DNA of 64,000 nucleotides from Macrococcus brunensis (GCF_004359615.1 NZ_SCWA01000003.1:101532-165531); one strand, 5' to 3'; counted from the stretch's first letter, positions 36,418 through 44,922 are shown. The notes: generated by a model not told the origin, from the sequence alone. Numbers and translations: made by a program.

Positions 36418-37273
36418 ACTTCTTATAATGGTGACGCGTATAGAACTTCCCCTCAATCCCCATCTGCTTATAATACTTCGCCATCTGTCTCGCATTATGA
36501 TGCGCCCACATCACATCGGTTGCATACTGATGTCTACCGGGATCGACTGGATTGAAACGCATTGAATAGAGTGTGTATTGATTATCTCTGGACAGATACT
36601 CTTCAGCAATAAACTCTGCACCACCTTTAATCGCTTTTTCTGGTGTATCCCATCCATGCTGCTGCGCATACTTCGCCCCTTCTGCTACAGCATTATAATC
36701 AAAAGCACCGACACCGAAGAAATTATAATAAGTCTTTCCTTGTGGATCTAACTGGCCTTTATCATTCACTTTCAGTCCTTTTGCCAGTTCACTGACACCT
36801 TTACTCGTCTCTAGCTGTGCATGACTGATCAAATATATCTCATTTAAATCAGATTCATGCGCGGCATCACGAAATACTGCCCCCTGCCCTTCAAGTATGC
36901 CTTTTCCTCTGAGCAGTTCATCCAGCTTACCTGCACTGATACCCTGCGGCTTACGCAAGTTTAAGAACTGATACTTCTGTTCCGAGTGATGATAGAAAGG
37001 TTCAGGATGTAAGTACCGATTAATCTGAGAACGATCCGCTTTTGACCATTTCACCCCATCAGAAGCTACAGCATCCGTATGCATCTGCCGCGCCAGAGCC
37101 TGGTTATAAGTATAATCAACCACAACATGCTGATCCTTGAATTTCTCTTCCTGTGCTGCCTTCGACATCAGATAGATCAGATAGATTGCAAGTGCAACGA
37201 GCAGTAAAATACAAACTAATATCAATTTATTACGCATTTCGAGTTTTTTTATCGAAGTCCTGTTAGTCGCCAA
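36416..37273 (-). CDS. sagB: membrane-anchored N-acetylglucosaminidase SagB
   Basis: 285 residues from TTG 37273, which has AGGAGG at ideal spacing. The frame is open further upstream but lacks a signal there. This matches the 284 residues of S. aureus SagB. An N-terminal signal anchor (LILVCILLLVALAIYLIYLM, about 17-36) is followed by a GH73-type glucosaminidase. The catalytic Glu is in ISHAQLETSKGVSELAKGL, followed by YYNFFGVGAFD and WDTPEKAIKGGAEFI. In S. aureus SagB cleaves glycan strands, shortening new peptidoglycan and releasing it from lipid carriers. Confidence 0.88.
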   Translation of the reverse strand: MATNRTSIKKLEMRNKLILVCILLLVALAIYLIYLMSKAAQEEKFKDQHVVVDYTYNQALARQMHTDAVASDGVKWSKADRSQINRYLHPEPFYHHSEQKYQFLNLRKPQGISAGKLDELLRGKGILEGQGAVFRDAAHESDLNEIYLISHAQLETSKGVSELAKGLKVNDKGQLDPQGKTYYNFFGVGAFDYNAVAEGAKYAQQHGWDTPEKAIKGGAEFIAEEYLSRDNQYTLYSMRFNPVDPGRHQYATDVMWAHHNARQMAKYYKQMGIEGKFYTRHHYKK

Positions 37274-37328
37274 ATTTAACCTCCTGCATTCAGTCTTTCT
37301 TCTCATACCCAAAAAAGACCACAAAAAA

Positions 37329-37352
37329 AACCGAACCAGAGAAGGTTCGGTT
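37329..37352 (-). terminator. terminator of the PlcR-like/PapR-like unit
   Basis: AACCGAACC-TTCTCT-GGTTCGGTT followed by TTTTTTTG on the minus strand, just after the peptide gene. Confidence 0.85.
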
Positions 37353-37362
37353 ATTTAGTTAT

Positions 37363-37497
37363 TTAATGTACGTCTAAGTCTACTTTAATCGATTTAACTT
37401 GATCAAAATTGTGAGAATCGAATGAAGTACCGCCTAATCCTAGGAATACAGCAAGTACTGATACAGATAAAATACTTTTAACAAAATTTCTTTTCAT
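37363..37497 (-). CDS. PapR-like signalling propeptide, 44 residues
   Basis: ATG 37497 with AAGGAG eight bases upstream. The product is MKRNFVKSILSVSVLAVFLG, then LGGTSFDSHNFDQVKSIKVD and LDVH: a basic N-terminus, a signal-peptide core, and a short polar C-terminus. It starts 12 bases after the stop of a PlcR-like regulator, the same order, size and layout as plcR-papR of Bacillus cereus. PapR is secreted, trimmed to a C-terminal hepta- or pentapeptide and re-imported to activate PlcR. The candidate pheromone is the last 5-9 residues (within SIKVDLDVH). The gene is confident; the pheromone role is inference from layout. Confidence 0.75.
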   Translation of the reverse strand: MKRNFVKSILSVSVLAVFLGLGGTSFDSHNFDQVKSIKVDLDVH

Positions 37498-37509
37498 TTA
37501 AAACACTCC

Positions 37510-38364
37510 TTAGTTTTTAAGATTATAATCTTTTAATTCTTTTTCATACAGTTCAATCTGAACTGTATTATTTTTTAATTTCGAAAGCCCATATCCTACT
37601 TTGCATAATTCTCTATCTTTAAATGAGATGACACCTAGTTCTTGTTTCGCTCCACAAGCAACATAAATTAGATTATCAAGTAAAAATAGAATATTATGTC
37701 TAATACATATATTGATTCCTTCATTCGCCATTTCTAAAGCATCTTCATAGCTTTCCTCACTTATTAATAATGCAGAGTATTGATAATATATTTTAGCAGC
37801 TACTTCATTAAATAAATTATTCTCATTAATAATACTGCGCGCTATCCTAATTCTATTTTCAGCCTTTTCATTGTCTTTTAACTTTTTATAAAAGATTGAA
37901 AGTGAGCTGTTTATACTTGCCTCAAGTTCATAATCCTGATGTTTAATTGGGTTATCCAATAACTCTTCCAGCACTTTTATGGCGATTTCTAAATCCGGTT
38001 TCGTATAGCCCGCGCATACTGCTTTGACCCATGTCAGATAGCGATGCTCATATTCTGTCAGGATGGTCTGCAGCTGTGCATCGACGAATACTTCAAGTGT
38101 TTCAAATTCTTTTGATTCCAGATAATCTTCACATATTTTCTTGCCGCGTATCGTATTGTTGACAGGTTCAACGCCAAAGAAATAATCCATACTGACGTTT
38201 AGTCGACGCGCTATTTGATAGAGTGTTTCTGAACTCGGCATAATTTCATTTTTTTCAATTCTACTGACCTGACTTTGTGTACAGATATTTTTAGCAAGAT
38301 CGGCTTGTGTCATTTTGAGTTCTTTTCTGCGACCGAGAACTTTATCTCCGATCTTTGATGCCAA
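37510..38364 (-). CDS. PlcR-like RRNPP quorum-sensing regulator (HTH + TPR)
   Basis: 284 residues from TTG 38364 (AAAGGA eight bases upstream). Two ATGs just before it abut the Shine-Dalgarno. PlcR is 285 residues. The N-terminal XRE domain MTQADLAKNICTQSQVSRIE (about 20-39) closely echoes the QLSENICHQSEVSRIE region of PlcR. Residues 75-280 are helix pairs of the TPR type (NEVAAKIYYQYSALLISEES, YEDALEMANEGINICIR) that bind the peptide in RRNPP proteins. It is cotranscribed with the propeptide gene. An imperfect palindrome (38409-38428) upstream may be its operator. Confidence 0.8.
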   Translation of the reverse strand: MASKIGDKVLGRRKELKMTQADLAKNICTQSQVSRIEKNEIMPSSETLYQIARRLNVSMDYFFGVEPVNNTIRGKKICEDYLESKEFETLEVFVDAQLQTILTEYEHRYLTWVKAVCAGYTKPDLEIAIKVLEELLDNPIKHQDYELEASINSSLSIFYKKLKDNEKAENRIRIARSIINENNLFNEVAAKIYYQYSALLISEESYEDALEMANEGINICIRHNILFLLDNLIYVACGAKQELGVISFKDRELCKVGYGLSKLKNNTVQIELYEKELKDYNLKN

Positions 38365-38408
38365 GCTCATCATCCTTTCTTGTATTATTAATTCAAATAT
38401 AACATTTG

Positions 38409-38428
38409 CATATTATGCATGCAATATG
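38409..38428. promoter_or_regulatory. candidate operator of the PlcR-like regulator
   Basis: CATATT-ATGCATGC-AATATG, 6-bp arms with 8 bases between, 45 bases upstream of the regulator gene. It recalls but does not match the PlcR box TATGNAWWNNCATA. Confidence 0.4.
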
Positions 38429-38461
38429 TAATATTCAGAAAATTAAATTTTCACATAAAAA

Positions 38462-38483
38462 AACTCTCTCAGATGAGAGAGTT
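38462..38483 (-). terminator. terminator of tal
   Basis: AACTCTCTC-ATCT-GAGAGAGTT followed by TTTTTTATG on the minus strand. Confidence 0.75.
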
Positions 38484-38489
38484 CTATTT

Positions 38490-39200
38490 TTACAGGATTG
38501 CAAGGCCGCTTGTTTTAATATCTTTAGCAAAGCCTTTCACTGTATCTACTGATAATTCGTTGATATCGCGGCCGATGTTTGGTAATTTCTTCACGACGTC
38601 GCCAGGACAAGTGATGATGTCACAGCCGATTTCGTCTGCCTGAATGACATTGTAGAGTTCGCGGCAGCTTGCCCAAAGCAGTTTAACGCCTTCTTTACTG
38701 TAACACACTTCAACCGCTTCTTTCATGAGCGGCATTGGATCTACACCTGTGTCAGCGATTCGGCCAGCGAATACTGATACATAGGTTGGTACGCCTTCTT
38801 TTACAGCATCCACGATTTCTTTGACTTGTTCAATCGTATAAACCGCAGTGACATTTAACTGCACATTTTCAGCTGATAATTCTTTGATTAATGAAATCAA
38901 TGATTCGCCTTGTGTATTCACTACAGGAATTTTAACGAAAACATTCTTGCCGTAGTTCATCAGAATTTCTGCTTCTTTACGCATTGTTTCGATATCGTCT
39001 GCGAATACTTCGAATGAGATAGATGCATCCGGGATTGCTTTCACTGCATCTTCAGCAAACTGTTTGTAGTCTTTGATACCTGCTTTTGCCATTAATGATG
39101 GATTAGTCGTGAAACCATCTACTTCTTTGTTGTTGTAAGCTGATTTCATCTGTTCAATATCTGCACCATCTGCAAATACTTCTACATTTAAGTCTCTCAT
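38490..39200 (-). CDS. tal: transaldolase (TalC/fructose-6-phosphate aldolase-like)
   Basis: 236 residues from ATG 39200 (MRDLNVEVFADGAD); AGGAGG is eight bases upstream, while the earlier ATG is too close. The Schiff-base lysine lies in NVFVKIPVVNTQG. Other motifs are TTNPSLMAKAG, LNVTAVYTIEQV and VFAGRIADTGVDP. It transfers dihydroxyacetone units in the pentose phosphate pathway. It is orthologous to the single transaldolase of S. aureus and has the same neighbours. Confidence 0.9.
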   Translation of the reverse strand: MRDLNVEVFADGADIEQMKSAYNNKEVDGFTTNPSLMAKAGIKDYKQFAEDAVKAIPDASISFEVFADDIETMRKEAEILMNYGKNVFVKIPVVNTQGESLISLIKELSAENVQLNVTAVYTIEQVKEIVDAVKEGVPTYVSVFAGRIADTGVDPMPLMKEAVEVCYSKEGVKLLWASCRELYNVIQADEIGCDIITCPGDVVKKLPNIGRDINELSVDTVKGFAKDIKTSGLAIL

Positions 39201-39315
39201 CTTCATTTCCTCCTAGCGCTTTAGTCAACCTCACTATAAAGCTTCTAAAATACAAATACAAGCAAGATGCTATATGCTAAAATAACCCTATACTAATTAT
39301 TTAGAGGAGCATTTT

Positions 39316-39609
39316 ATGAAGCATTCACGTCGCTATTTTATCATATCTGTTGTCCTGGTCATTCTGAGCATGCTGCTCAGCGTGAAGAATCCCCTGCTTA
39401 GTCAGATTTTCGGTTCTGTAACTTCAATTATCCTGTTTTCCGGTCTGGTCAATGCCATCATATTAATCATCAGTGTCATCATGCTCGACCGTTATATGAA
39501 ACAGCCTGATGAAGAATTTCAGTTAGCCGCTAAGATCTGGCAGTTCGTTATTCTGGCCGTCATTATCTATCATTTGATCAGTGGTATGCTGCTGTTCGGT
39601 ATTATTTAA
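39316..39609 (+). CDS. small membrane protein, unknown
   Basis: 97 residues with three hydrophobic segments (about 8-24, 34-56, 72-92). AGAGGAGC precedes the ATG, and it ends at its own terminator. The S. aureus chromosome has a small membrane gene in this position between tal and crcB. No family function is known. Confidence 0.6.
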   Translation: MKHSRRYFIISVVLVILSMLLSVKNPLLSQIFGSVTSIILFSGLVNAIILIISVIMLDRYMKQPDEEFQLAAKIWQFVILAVIIYHLISGMLLFGII

Positions 39610-39631
39610 GATTGTACATATGTACAATCTT
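39608..39631 (+). terminator. terminator between the small membrane gene and crcB
   Basis: AAGATTGTACAT/ATGTACAATCTT, a perfect palindrome with TTT following. Confidence 0.8.
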
Positions 39632-39650
39632 TTTCTAATGGAGGTTTATC

Positions 39651-40001
39651 ATGAAATATTTATATGTAGCTCTATTCGCATTTGTCGGAGCTACTCTTCG
39701 CTACAGTCTTACTCTTTTAGCGGGCGACATTTCTTATATTGGGACACTTGCTGTTAATCTAGCAGGTTCATTTTTCCTGGCTTTCTTAGCCAGTTACCCA
39801 TTCAAAGATCAGAATTTGAAGATAGGGGTTACCTCTGGTATGCTGGGCAGTTTTACAACGTTTTCTACATTCAGTGCAGATAGCATTCACTTGCTAGAAG
39901 CCCAGCCAACAGCAGGTATTGTTTATATCACTATCACAATGGCGGGCGGTCTCTTTTTGAGCTATACCGGTCTGAAATCAGGGAGGTCCGTATTTTGCTG
40001 A
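39651..40001 (+). CDS. crcB1: fluoride channel subunit FluC/CrcB 1
   Basis: 116 residues with four membrane helices. Motifs are GATLRYSL, TLAVNLAGSFFLAFL and GMLGSFTTFSTFSAD (the Phe-box and TFSTF region). Fluc channels are antiparallel dimers that expel fluoride. It overlaps the second subunit gene by seven bases, which suggests a heterodimer. No fluoride riboswitch is evident upstream. Confidence 0.9.
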   Translation: MKYLYVALFAFVGATLRYSLTLLAGDISYIGTLAVNLAGSFFLAFLASYPFKDQNLKIGVTSGMLGSFTTFSTFSADSIHLLEAQPTAGIVYITITMAGGLFLSYTGLKSGRSVFC

Positions 40002-40309
40002 TGGTAGGTCTAGGTGCAATGCTCGGCGCCATCATTCGTGTCTACTTAAGCCAGTTCAACGGCCAGTTTCCATGGGTAACGTTAGGTATCAATATCACCG
40101 GCTCATTGATACTGGGACTGATTTCTCATTTTGATTCTGTCTATCTCTTTATCGGTACCGGAATGATGGGTGGACTCACGACATTTTCAACATTTGCACT
40201 GGAAAGTATTCAGCTTTTTGAAAATGATCGAACCAAGTCTCTGCTTTATGTTTTGCTGTCTATCATCTTGCCCATCCTTGGTTATCTGACAGGAATGTTA
40301 ATATTGTAA
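39995..40309 (+). CDS. crcB2: fluoride channel subunit FluC/CrcB 2
   Basis: 104 residues from TTG 39995; GGAGG is eight bases upstream and lies inside crcB1. Motifs are GLGAMLGAIIRVYLS, TLGINITGSLILGL and GMMGGLTTFSTFALES. It pairs with crcB1 in the same operon. Confidence 0.9.
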   Translation: MLMVGLGAMLGAIIRVYLSQFNGQFPWVTLGINITGSLILGLISHFDSVYLFIGTGMMGGLTTFSTFALESIQLFENDRTKSLLYVLLSIILPILGYLTGMLIL

Positions 40310-40402
40310 ATTTTATTTAATATTTTCTAAATTCAAATGAATATTTCCCGGAAATTTATTATGATAATAAAGTAAATTATTATTTAATAGGAGGATTCAT
40401 TT

Positions 40403-42754
40403 GTGAAGAAAATCAGCTTGTTCCTTGCCTTTATCCTGATTCTTTCTCTCTTTGTTTCAGGACAGAACGTATCTGCAGCTGTAACACCAACGACAGAAGC
40501 ACCATCAACTGAAATAGCAACAACTGAAGTACCGACTACTGAAGTACCATCAACTGAAGCTGTGTCGACAGAAGCAGTATCCACAGAAGCACCAACGACT
40601 GAAATTCCGTCGACAGAAGCGCCGACTACTGAAGTTGCAACAACTGAAACAGTATCAACAGAAGCTCCAACAACTGAAATCCCTACAACTGAAGTGGCGA
40701 CTACTGAAGCACCCGCTCAGGTAACATTTGTTCCTGATACAACAACTGAAAAAGAAGTGACTATCCTGCATACCAATGACATTCATGGTCGTCTGGATGC
40801 AGAACCAGGACGCGTTATCGGAATGGCGAAAGTAAAAACTGTCAAAGAGCAGGAACAACCGACTTTAATGCTTGATTCAGGAGATGCCTTCCAAGGGCTT
40901 CCGCTTTCAAACTATTCTAAAGGCGAAGATATGGCTAAAGCGATGAACGCTGTTGGTTACGATGCAATGACAGTCGGTAACCATGAATTTGATTTTGGGT
41001 TTGAACAAGCGATGCATTACAAAGACTTACTGAATTTCCCTATTATCAGTTCTAATATCTATAAAGACGGCAAATCTGTCTATGCGCCTTCTACAATCGT
41101 AGAAAAAGATGGTATCAAGTTTGGTATCATCGGTGTTACGACGCCTGAAACAGCAACTAAAACACATCCAAATAACATTGTAGGCGTGACGTTCCTCGAT
41201 CCTCTTGCATCTGTTACAGCAGAGATGGAAAAGTTAAAAGGTCAAGTTGATTCATTCATCATTCTGAGTCATTTAGGGATTGATACAGCAACTAAAGAAA
41301 TCTGGAGAAGCAGTTATTTAGCAGACCAGTTAGCAGCGAACAAATCATTCCAGAATGATTCTATCGTTTTACTCGATGGTCATTCTCACTCAGTCATTGA
41401 GCACGGTATGGTCAATGGCAATACATTACTCGCTCAGACGGGTACAGCACTTGCTAACATCGGTAAAGTGACTTACACACTTGACGGCTCTAAACTAGAA
41501 GCGAAAATGATCACAGAAGCAGAAACAGCGAATCTAGTAGGTGACGCTGAAATCAACGCAATCGTTAATGATGCAAAAACTAAATTCAATACATTAACGT
41601 CTGAAGTGGTCTTCCGCAATCCAGTGACACTTCAAGGTGAGCGTGAATATGTGCGTACAATGGAAACAAACTTAGGAAATGCCATTGCTGACGCGATGGA
41701 AAAATATGCACAGACTGGTTTCGCAGCAAGAGGTGATTTCGCAGTCACAAATGGTGGCGGTATCCGTGCAAGCATCGAAGGTAACAAAGACGTGACGATG
41801 GGCGACATCATCAAAGTGCTGCCTTTCGGTAACCGTATCAGTCAGATTCAAGTATCAGGTCAAAATGTTCAAGCGATGTTCGAACATGCATTAAGCGCAA
41901 CTGTCGTTGAGAAAAACGGTAAAACAGGCCTGGATGCAAATGGTGGATTCCTCCAAGTGTCTGAATCAGTACGCGTACACTTCGATTTATCTAAACCAGC
42001 AGGTGAACGTGTTTATGGTATTGAAATCTACGATCCTGCACTGAAACAATTCGTTCCACTTGATATGAACAAAATTTATAACGTGACAACGAACGACTTC
42101 ACAGCAGCGGGCGGAGATGGTTATACTATGCTCGGCGGTGCACGTGAAGAAGGTCCTTCACTTGATGTTGTATTTGCTAATTACTTAAAAACAGCTGATA
42201 TGACTAAATACGAAACAACTGAACCTATCCGTATCATGCCAGGAGACGCAGCAAGCTATGTACCTCCAGTTGTTTCAACTGAAGAACCGGCTACTACTGA
42301 AGAACCGGCTACTACTGAGGAACCGGCTACTACTGAGGAACCGGCTACTACTGAAGAGCCGGCTACTACTGAAGAGCCGGCTACTACTGAAGAACCAGCT
42401 ACTACTGAAGAGCCAGCTACTACTGAAGAGCCAGCTACTACTGAAGAGCCAGCTACTACTGAAGAGCCAGCTACTACTGAAGAGCCAGCTACTACTGAAG
42501 AGCCAGCTACTACTGAAGAGCCGGCTACTACTGAAGTACCATCAATTGAAACACCAACTAAAGAAGTTCAGCAGCCAGCAGCTGTAATGACAACTTCTAC
42601 TCCATCACCAGCAGCCCACACTAAAGAAGTGACTTCTACAGAAAAAGAAGAAGGACTTCCAACAACAGGTGAACACCAAGGTGCCCCAATCGCCGCTGGT
42701 GGTTCACTCCTTGCAGGTGCTTATATGGTTTACCGTAATCGTAAAGCAGCTTAA
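40403..42754 (+). CDS. cell-wall-anchored 5'-nucleotidase, AdsA-like (LPXTG)
   Basis: 783 residues from GTG 40403 (GGAGG upstream). A signal peptide (MKKISLFLAFILILSLFVSG; cut near VSA) is followed by a Thr/Glu/Pro linker (27-115). The calcineurin-like phosphoesterase has HTNDIHGRLD, DSGDAFQG, VGNHEFDFG and DGHSHS. The 5'-nucleotidase C domain follows (TNGGGIRASIEG, FTAAGGDGYTM). About 14 copies of EEPATT (about 628-712), sorting signal LPTTG (752-756), a hydrophobic segment and RNRKAA end the protein. Enzymes of this kind (S. aureus AdsA) make adenosine from AMP or ATP at the cell surface. A nutritional nucleotidase role is the alternative. Confidence 0.88.
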   Translation: MKKISLFLAFILILSLFVSGQNVSAAVTPTTEAPSTEIATTEVPTTEVPSTEAVSTEAVSTEAPTTEIPSTEAPTTEVATTETVSTEAPTTEIPTTEVATTEAPAQVTFVPDTTTEKEVTILHTNDIHGRLDAEPGRVIGMAKVKTVKEQEQPTLMLDSGDAFQGLPLSNYSKGEDMAKAMNAVGYDAMTVGNHEFDFGFEQAMHYKDLLNFPIISSNIYKDGKSVYAPSTIVEKDGIKFGIIGVTTPETATKTHPNNIVGVTFLDPLASVTAEMEKLKGQVDSFIILSHLGIDTATKEIWRSSYLADQLAANKSFQNDSIVLLDGHSHSVIEHGMVNGNTLLAQTGTALANIGKVTYTLDGSKLEAKMITEAETANLVGDAEINAIVNDAKTKFNTLTSEVVFRNPVTLQGEREYVRTMETNLGNAIADAMEKYAQTGFAARGDFAVTNGGGIRASIEGNKDVTMGDIIKVLPFGNRISQIQVSGQNVQAMFEHALSATVVEKNGKTGLDANGGFLQVSESVRVHFDLSKPAGERVYGIEIYDPALKQFVPLDMNKIYNVTTNDFTAAGGDGYTMLGGAREEGPSLDVVFANYLKTADMTKYETTEPIRIMPGDAASYVPPVVSTEEPATTEEPATTEEPATTEEPATTEEPATTEEPATTEEPATTEEPATTEEPATTEEPATTEEPATTEEPATTEEPATTEEPATTEVPSIETPTKEVQQPAAVMTTSTPSPAAHTKEVTSTEKEEGLPTTGEHQGAPIAAGGSLLAGAYMVYRNRKAA
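42283..42534 (+). repeat. 18-bp in-frame tandem repeat in the nucleotidase gene
   Basis: About 14 units of GAAGAACCGGCTACTACT with third-position variants (GAG/GAA, CCA/CCG). Each encodes EEPATT. Near-identity of adjacent units implies recent slippage, so copy number should vary between strains. Confidence 0.95.
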
Positions 42755-42760
42755 TCAATA

Positions 42761-42796
42761 AAAGTGCAGATAAACCCCTGTTTATCTGCACTTTTT
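42761..42796 (+). terminator. terminator of the nucleotidase gene
   Basis: AAAGTGCAGATAAA-CCCCTG-TTTATCTGCACTTT followed by TT. Confidence 0.85.
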
Positions 42797-42872
42797 TATT
42801 TTATTCAAGAATGAAGATATAAATTTCACTATTATGGGTAGAGATTATAAACAAAGTGAAAGGATGATATTC

Positions 42873-43043
42873 ATGGCTGAAGATCAAAAAGAGAAAACAT
42901 TAAGAGAATTAGATGAACATAAAGAAGAAACAGGTATCAAATATACAGATACACAGGAAAATACAAAAGAAGCGGCGCCTGGTGTCGTTCAAAGTGGTTC
43001 AGATAGCATTAAGACAACGCCAAGTGTAAACGGCGACAAATAA
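42873..43043 (+). CDS. small hydrophilic protein, 56 residues
   Basis: ATG 42873 with AAAGGATGATATTC upstream. The product MAEDQKEKTLRELDEHKEET then GIKYTDTQENTK... is highly charged, low-complexity and lacks hydrophobic segments. Similar short hydrophilic proteins in staphylococci have no assigned function. It shares a bidirectional terminator with the aldo/keto reductase. Confidence 0.55.
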   Translation: MAEDQKEKTLRELDEHKEETGIKYTDTQENTKEAAPGVVQSGSDSIKTTPSVNGDK

Positions 43044-43076
43044 AAATATCGAGTATCTCAAGGATACTCGATATTT
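43044..43076. terminator. bidirectional terminator
   Basis: AAATATCGAGTATC-TCAAG-GATACTCGATATTT between convergent genes. Confidence 0.85.
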
Positions 43077-43077
43077 T

Positions 43078-43917
43078 TTAGTGTCCGTTATATTCAGCTG
43101 GATCCGGTCCGTTGCGGCGGTCTTCATTCAACTGATCCAGTTCATATAAATCTTCTTTTGTCAGCTCGAAATCAAAAATATTTAAATTCTCTTCAATACG
43201 GCTTGGTGTCACTGATTTCGGAATAATCACGACATCTTTTTCGATGTTCCAGCGGATGATGATCTGTGCTGGTGATTTACCATGTTTCTCTGCGATATTC
43301 ATCACGACTTCATTCGTCAGTATTTCACCATTCATCAGTGGAGACCAGGATTCAGCCACAATAAACTTTTCTTTTAGATAGTCACGCAGTTCCTGCTGAT
43401 TTAAATAAGGTGTGAACTCTATCTGGTTGATGACAGGTTTTACAGATGCTTCTTCAAGCAAGCGGTCTAAGTGCTCGATATTGAAGTTACTGACACCGAT
43501 ATTGCGCACTTTACCGTCATTATATAGTTTCTCTAAGCCTTTCCAGCTGTCGATATAGAGCTGTGTATCCTGACCCGGCCAGTGGAGTAAATAAAGGTCT
43601 GCATAATCAAGTCCGAGACGATCAAGTGATGCCTGATAAGCTGTCTGAGATTCTTCATAACCGTAGTCATCCAGCCATAGTTTGGTGGTAATGAATAAAT
43701 CTGCCCGGCTGATGCCGGCTGCTTCTATTCCTTGACGAATGCCTTCGCCGACTGACTGCTCGTTATCATAGATACGTGCTGTATCGATACTTCTATACCC
43801 CGATACAATAGCATGCTTGACTGCTTCTACTAGTTCCTGACCTTCTTCTACGCGGAAAGTACCGAGACCTACTTTCGGCATCGTATTGCCATTATGAAAC
43901 GTCACTGTTTGTTCCAT
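43078..43917 (-). CDS. aldo/keto reductase (AKR5-like)
   Basis: 279 residues from ATG 43917 (MEQTVTFHNGNTMPKVGLGT; AAGGAG nine bases upstream). The catalytic tetrad is visible: Asp and Tyr in SIDTARIYDNE, Lys in FITTKLW, His in YLLHWPG. NADPH-binding IPKSVTPSRIEEN lies near the C-terminus. It belongs to the YvgN/2,5-diketo-gluconate reductase type, which reduces small aldehydes. The natural substrate is unknown. Confidence 0.85.
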   Translation of the reverse strand: MEQTVTFHNGNTMPKVGLGTFRVEEGQELVEAVKHAIVSGYRSIDTARIYDNEQSVGEGIRQGIEAAGISRADLFITTKLWLDDYGYEESQTAYQASLDRLGLDYADLYLLHWPGQDTQLYIDSWKGLEKLYNDGKVRNIGVSNFNIEHLDRLLEEASVKPVINQIEFTPYLNQQELRDYLKEKFIVAESWSPLMNGEILTNEVVMNIAEKHGKSPAQIIIRWNIEKDVVIIPKSVTPSRIEENLNIFDFELTKEDLYELDQLNEDRRNGPDPAEYNGH

Positions 43918-43973
43918 CTTCCAACACTCCTTCATTCATTAATAATCCTCTATACCCTTTCATGAACCATAAT

Positions 43974-44006
43974 AAAACAAGGCGGTCCTTCTGACCGCCT
44001 TGTTTT
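43974..44006. terminator. terminator with strong GC stem
   Basis: AAAACAAGGCGGTC-CTTCT-GACCGCCTTGTTTT; on the minus strand it ends the NERD-like gene. Confidence 0.8.
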
Positions 44007-44922
44007 ATGGGTTAAATCGTTCTATTTCATCCAGCATATGTGCCAGTTCTTCGACAGAATACTGGAAGCGACCGTGGAAGACATATTTCTCAAAGAATGT
44101 TTCTAACTCGTCTTCACCGACGATGACTTTAACATTTTTATCACGGGAATAGTTATCCATCGTGCCAGCGTCATGGCCCTCTTTATTAAAATACATGATA
44201 GGCGTTACCGGGTATTGCAGATGCAGTGTTTCCTGCAGCAGCTCTGCACGACGTTTTAAATCTTCGATATTGTGATTCAGTGATTTGAAGTAGACCACAT
44301 CACGTTCTGCATCACGCTCCATTGCGATGGTCTGTTCGATATATTTATCCAGGTCAAGCAGACTGAATACATGCTCAAACATTGGGTCAACTGAAAACTG
44401 TGACTGGTCCACACCATGATAGATATGGCCTTTCCAGTAATGAGACTCTAGTAAATAGACACCTGTACGTGTCATCACAAGATGGGCAAGGCGCTCTGTC
44501 CGTTTTAAATCACGGCCAGGCAGAAAGATATTGGCAAGTACATGCATATCTTCCGGACGAATGCGTTCATTGCGCACAAGACGGTCTTTCAGTTGAATCA
44601 GCGTGAAGTCCGTCAAATATTCACCGCCATCTTTTGTCAGCAGCTTCAGACTATCAATCTGTGTTGCTTTCTCTGACAGTTTATTGTTCAATTCTTGACG
44701 TTCAGCGTCAAAAGCCTCAGCCTGCGCTGCTTTTTCTTTAGCCGCCTGTTCTTCGAGTGAAGTAGTCAGAGACTGACGCTCTGATTCATGGCGTGCTGCC
44801 AGTTCTTCCTGGTCACGTTTACGTTTAGAGTTTGCCATCAACCACAGCACAAGGAAAATCAATGCCAGTACAGCAAGCGCAATCAGCCCGTAATGCAGGG
44901 GTGTTAATTCAGATAAGTTCAT
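44005..44922 (-). CDS. membrane-anchored coiled-coil protein with NERD-like domain
   Basis: 305 residues: one N-terminal membrane helix (YGLIALAVLALIFLVLWLM, 11-29), a coiled coil (about 33-95, KRKRDQEELAARHESERQSL), then a soluble domain. The segment RLAHLVMTRTGVYLLESHYW with GHIYHG resembles the NERD core, where a Glu-x-Lys catalytic pair is usual; here it reads ESH, so nuclease activity is doubtful. A homologue sits near metK/pckA in staphylococci. The function is unknown; the cytoplasmic domain is tethered to the membrane. Confidence 0.6.
   Translation of the reverse strand: MNLSELTPLHYGLIALAVLALIFLVLWLMANSKRKRDQEELAARHESERQSLTTSLEEQAAKEKAAQAEAFDAERQELNNKLSEKATQIDSLKLLTKDGGEYLTDFTLIQLKDRLVRNERIRPEDMHVLANIFLPGRDLKRTERLAHLVMTRTGVYLLESHYWKGHIYHGVDQSQFSVDPMFEHVFSLLDLDKYIEQTIAMERDAERDVVYFKSLNHNIEDLKRRAELLQETLHLQYPVTPIMYFNKEGHDAGTMDNYSRDKNVKVIVGEDELETFFEKYVFHGRFQYSVEELAHMLDEIERFNP

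Noticed and set aside
42283..42534. Possible CRISPR array
   Set aside because: Units are contiguous 18-mers without spacers, in frame with a surface protein; they are a coding minisatellite.
42258..42587. Plus-strand frame rich in LLLKS repeats
   Set aside because: It is an out-of-frame reading of the 18-bp repeat in the nucleotidase gene.
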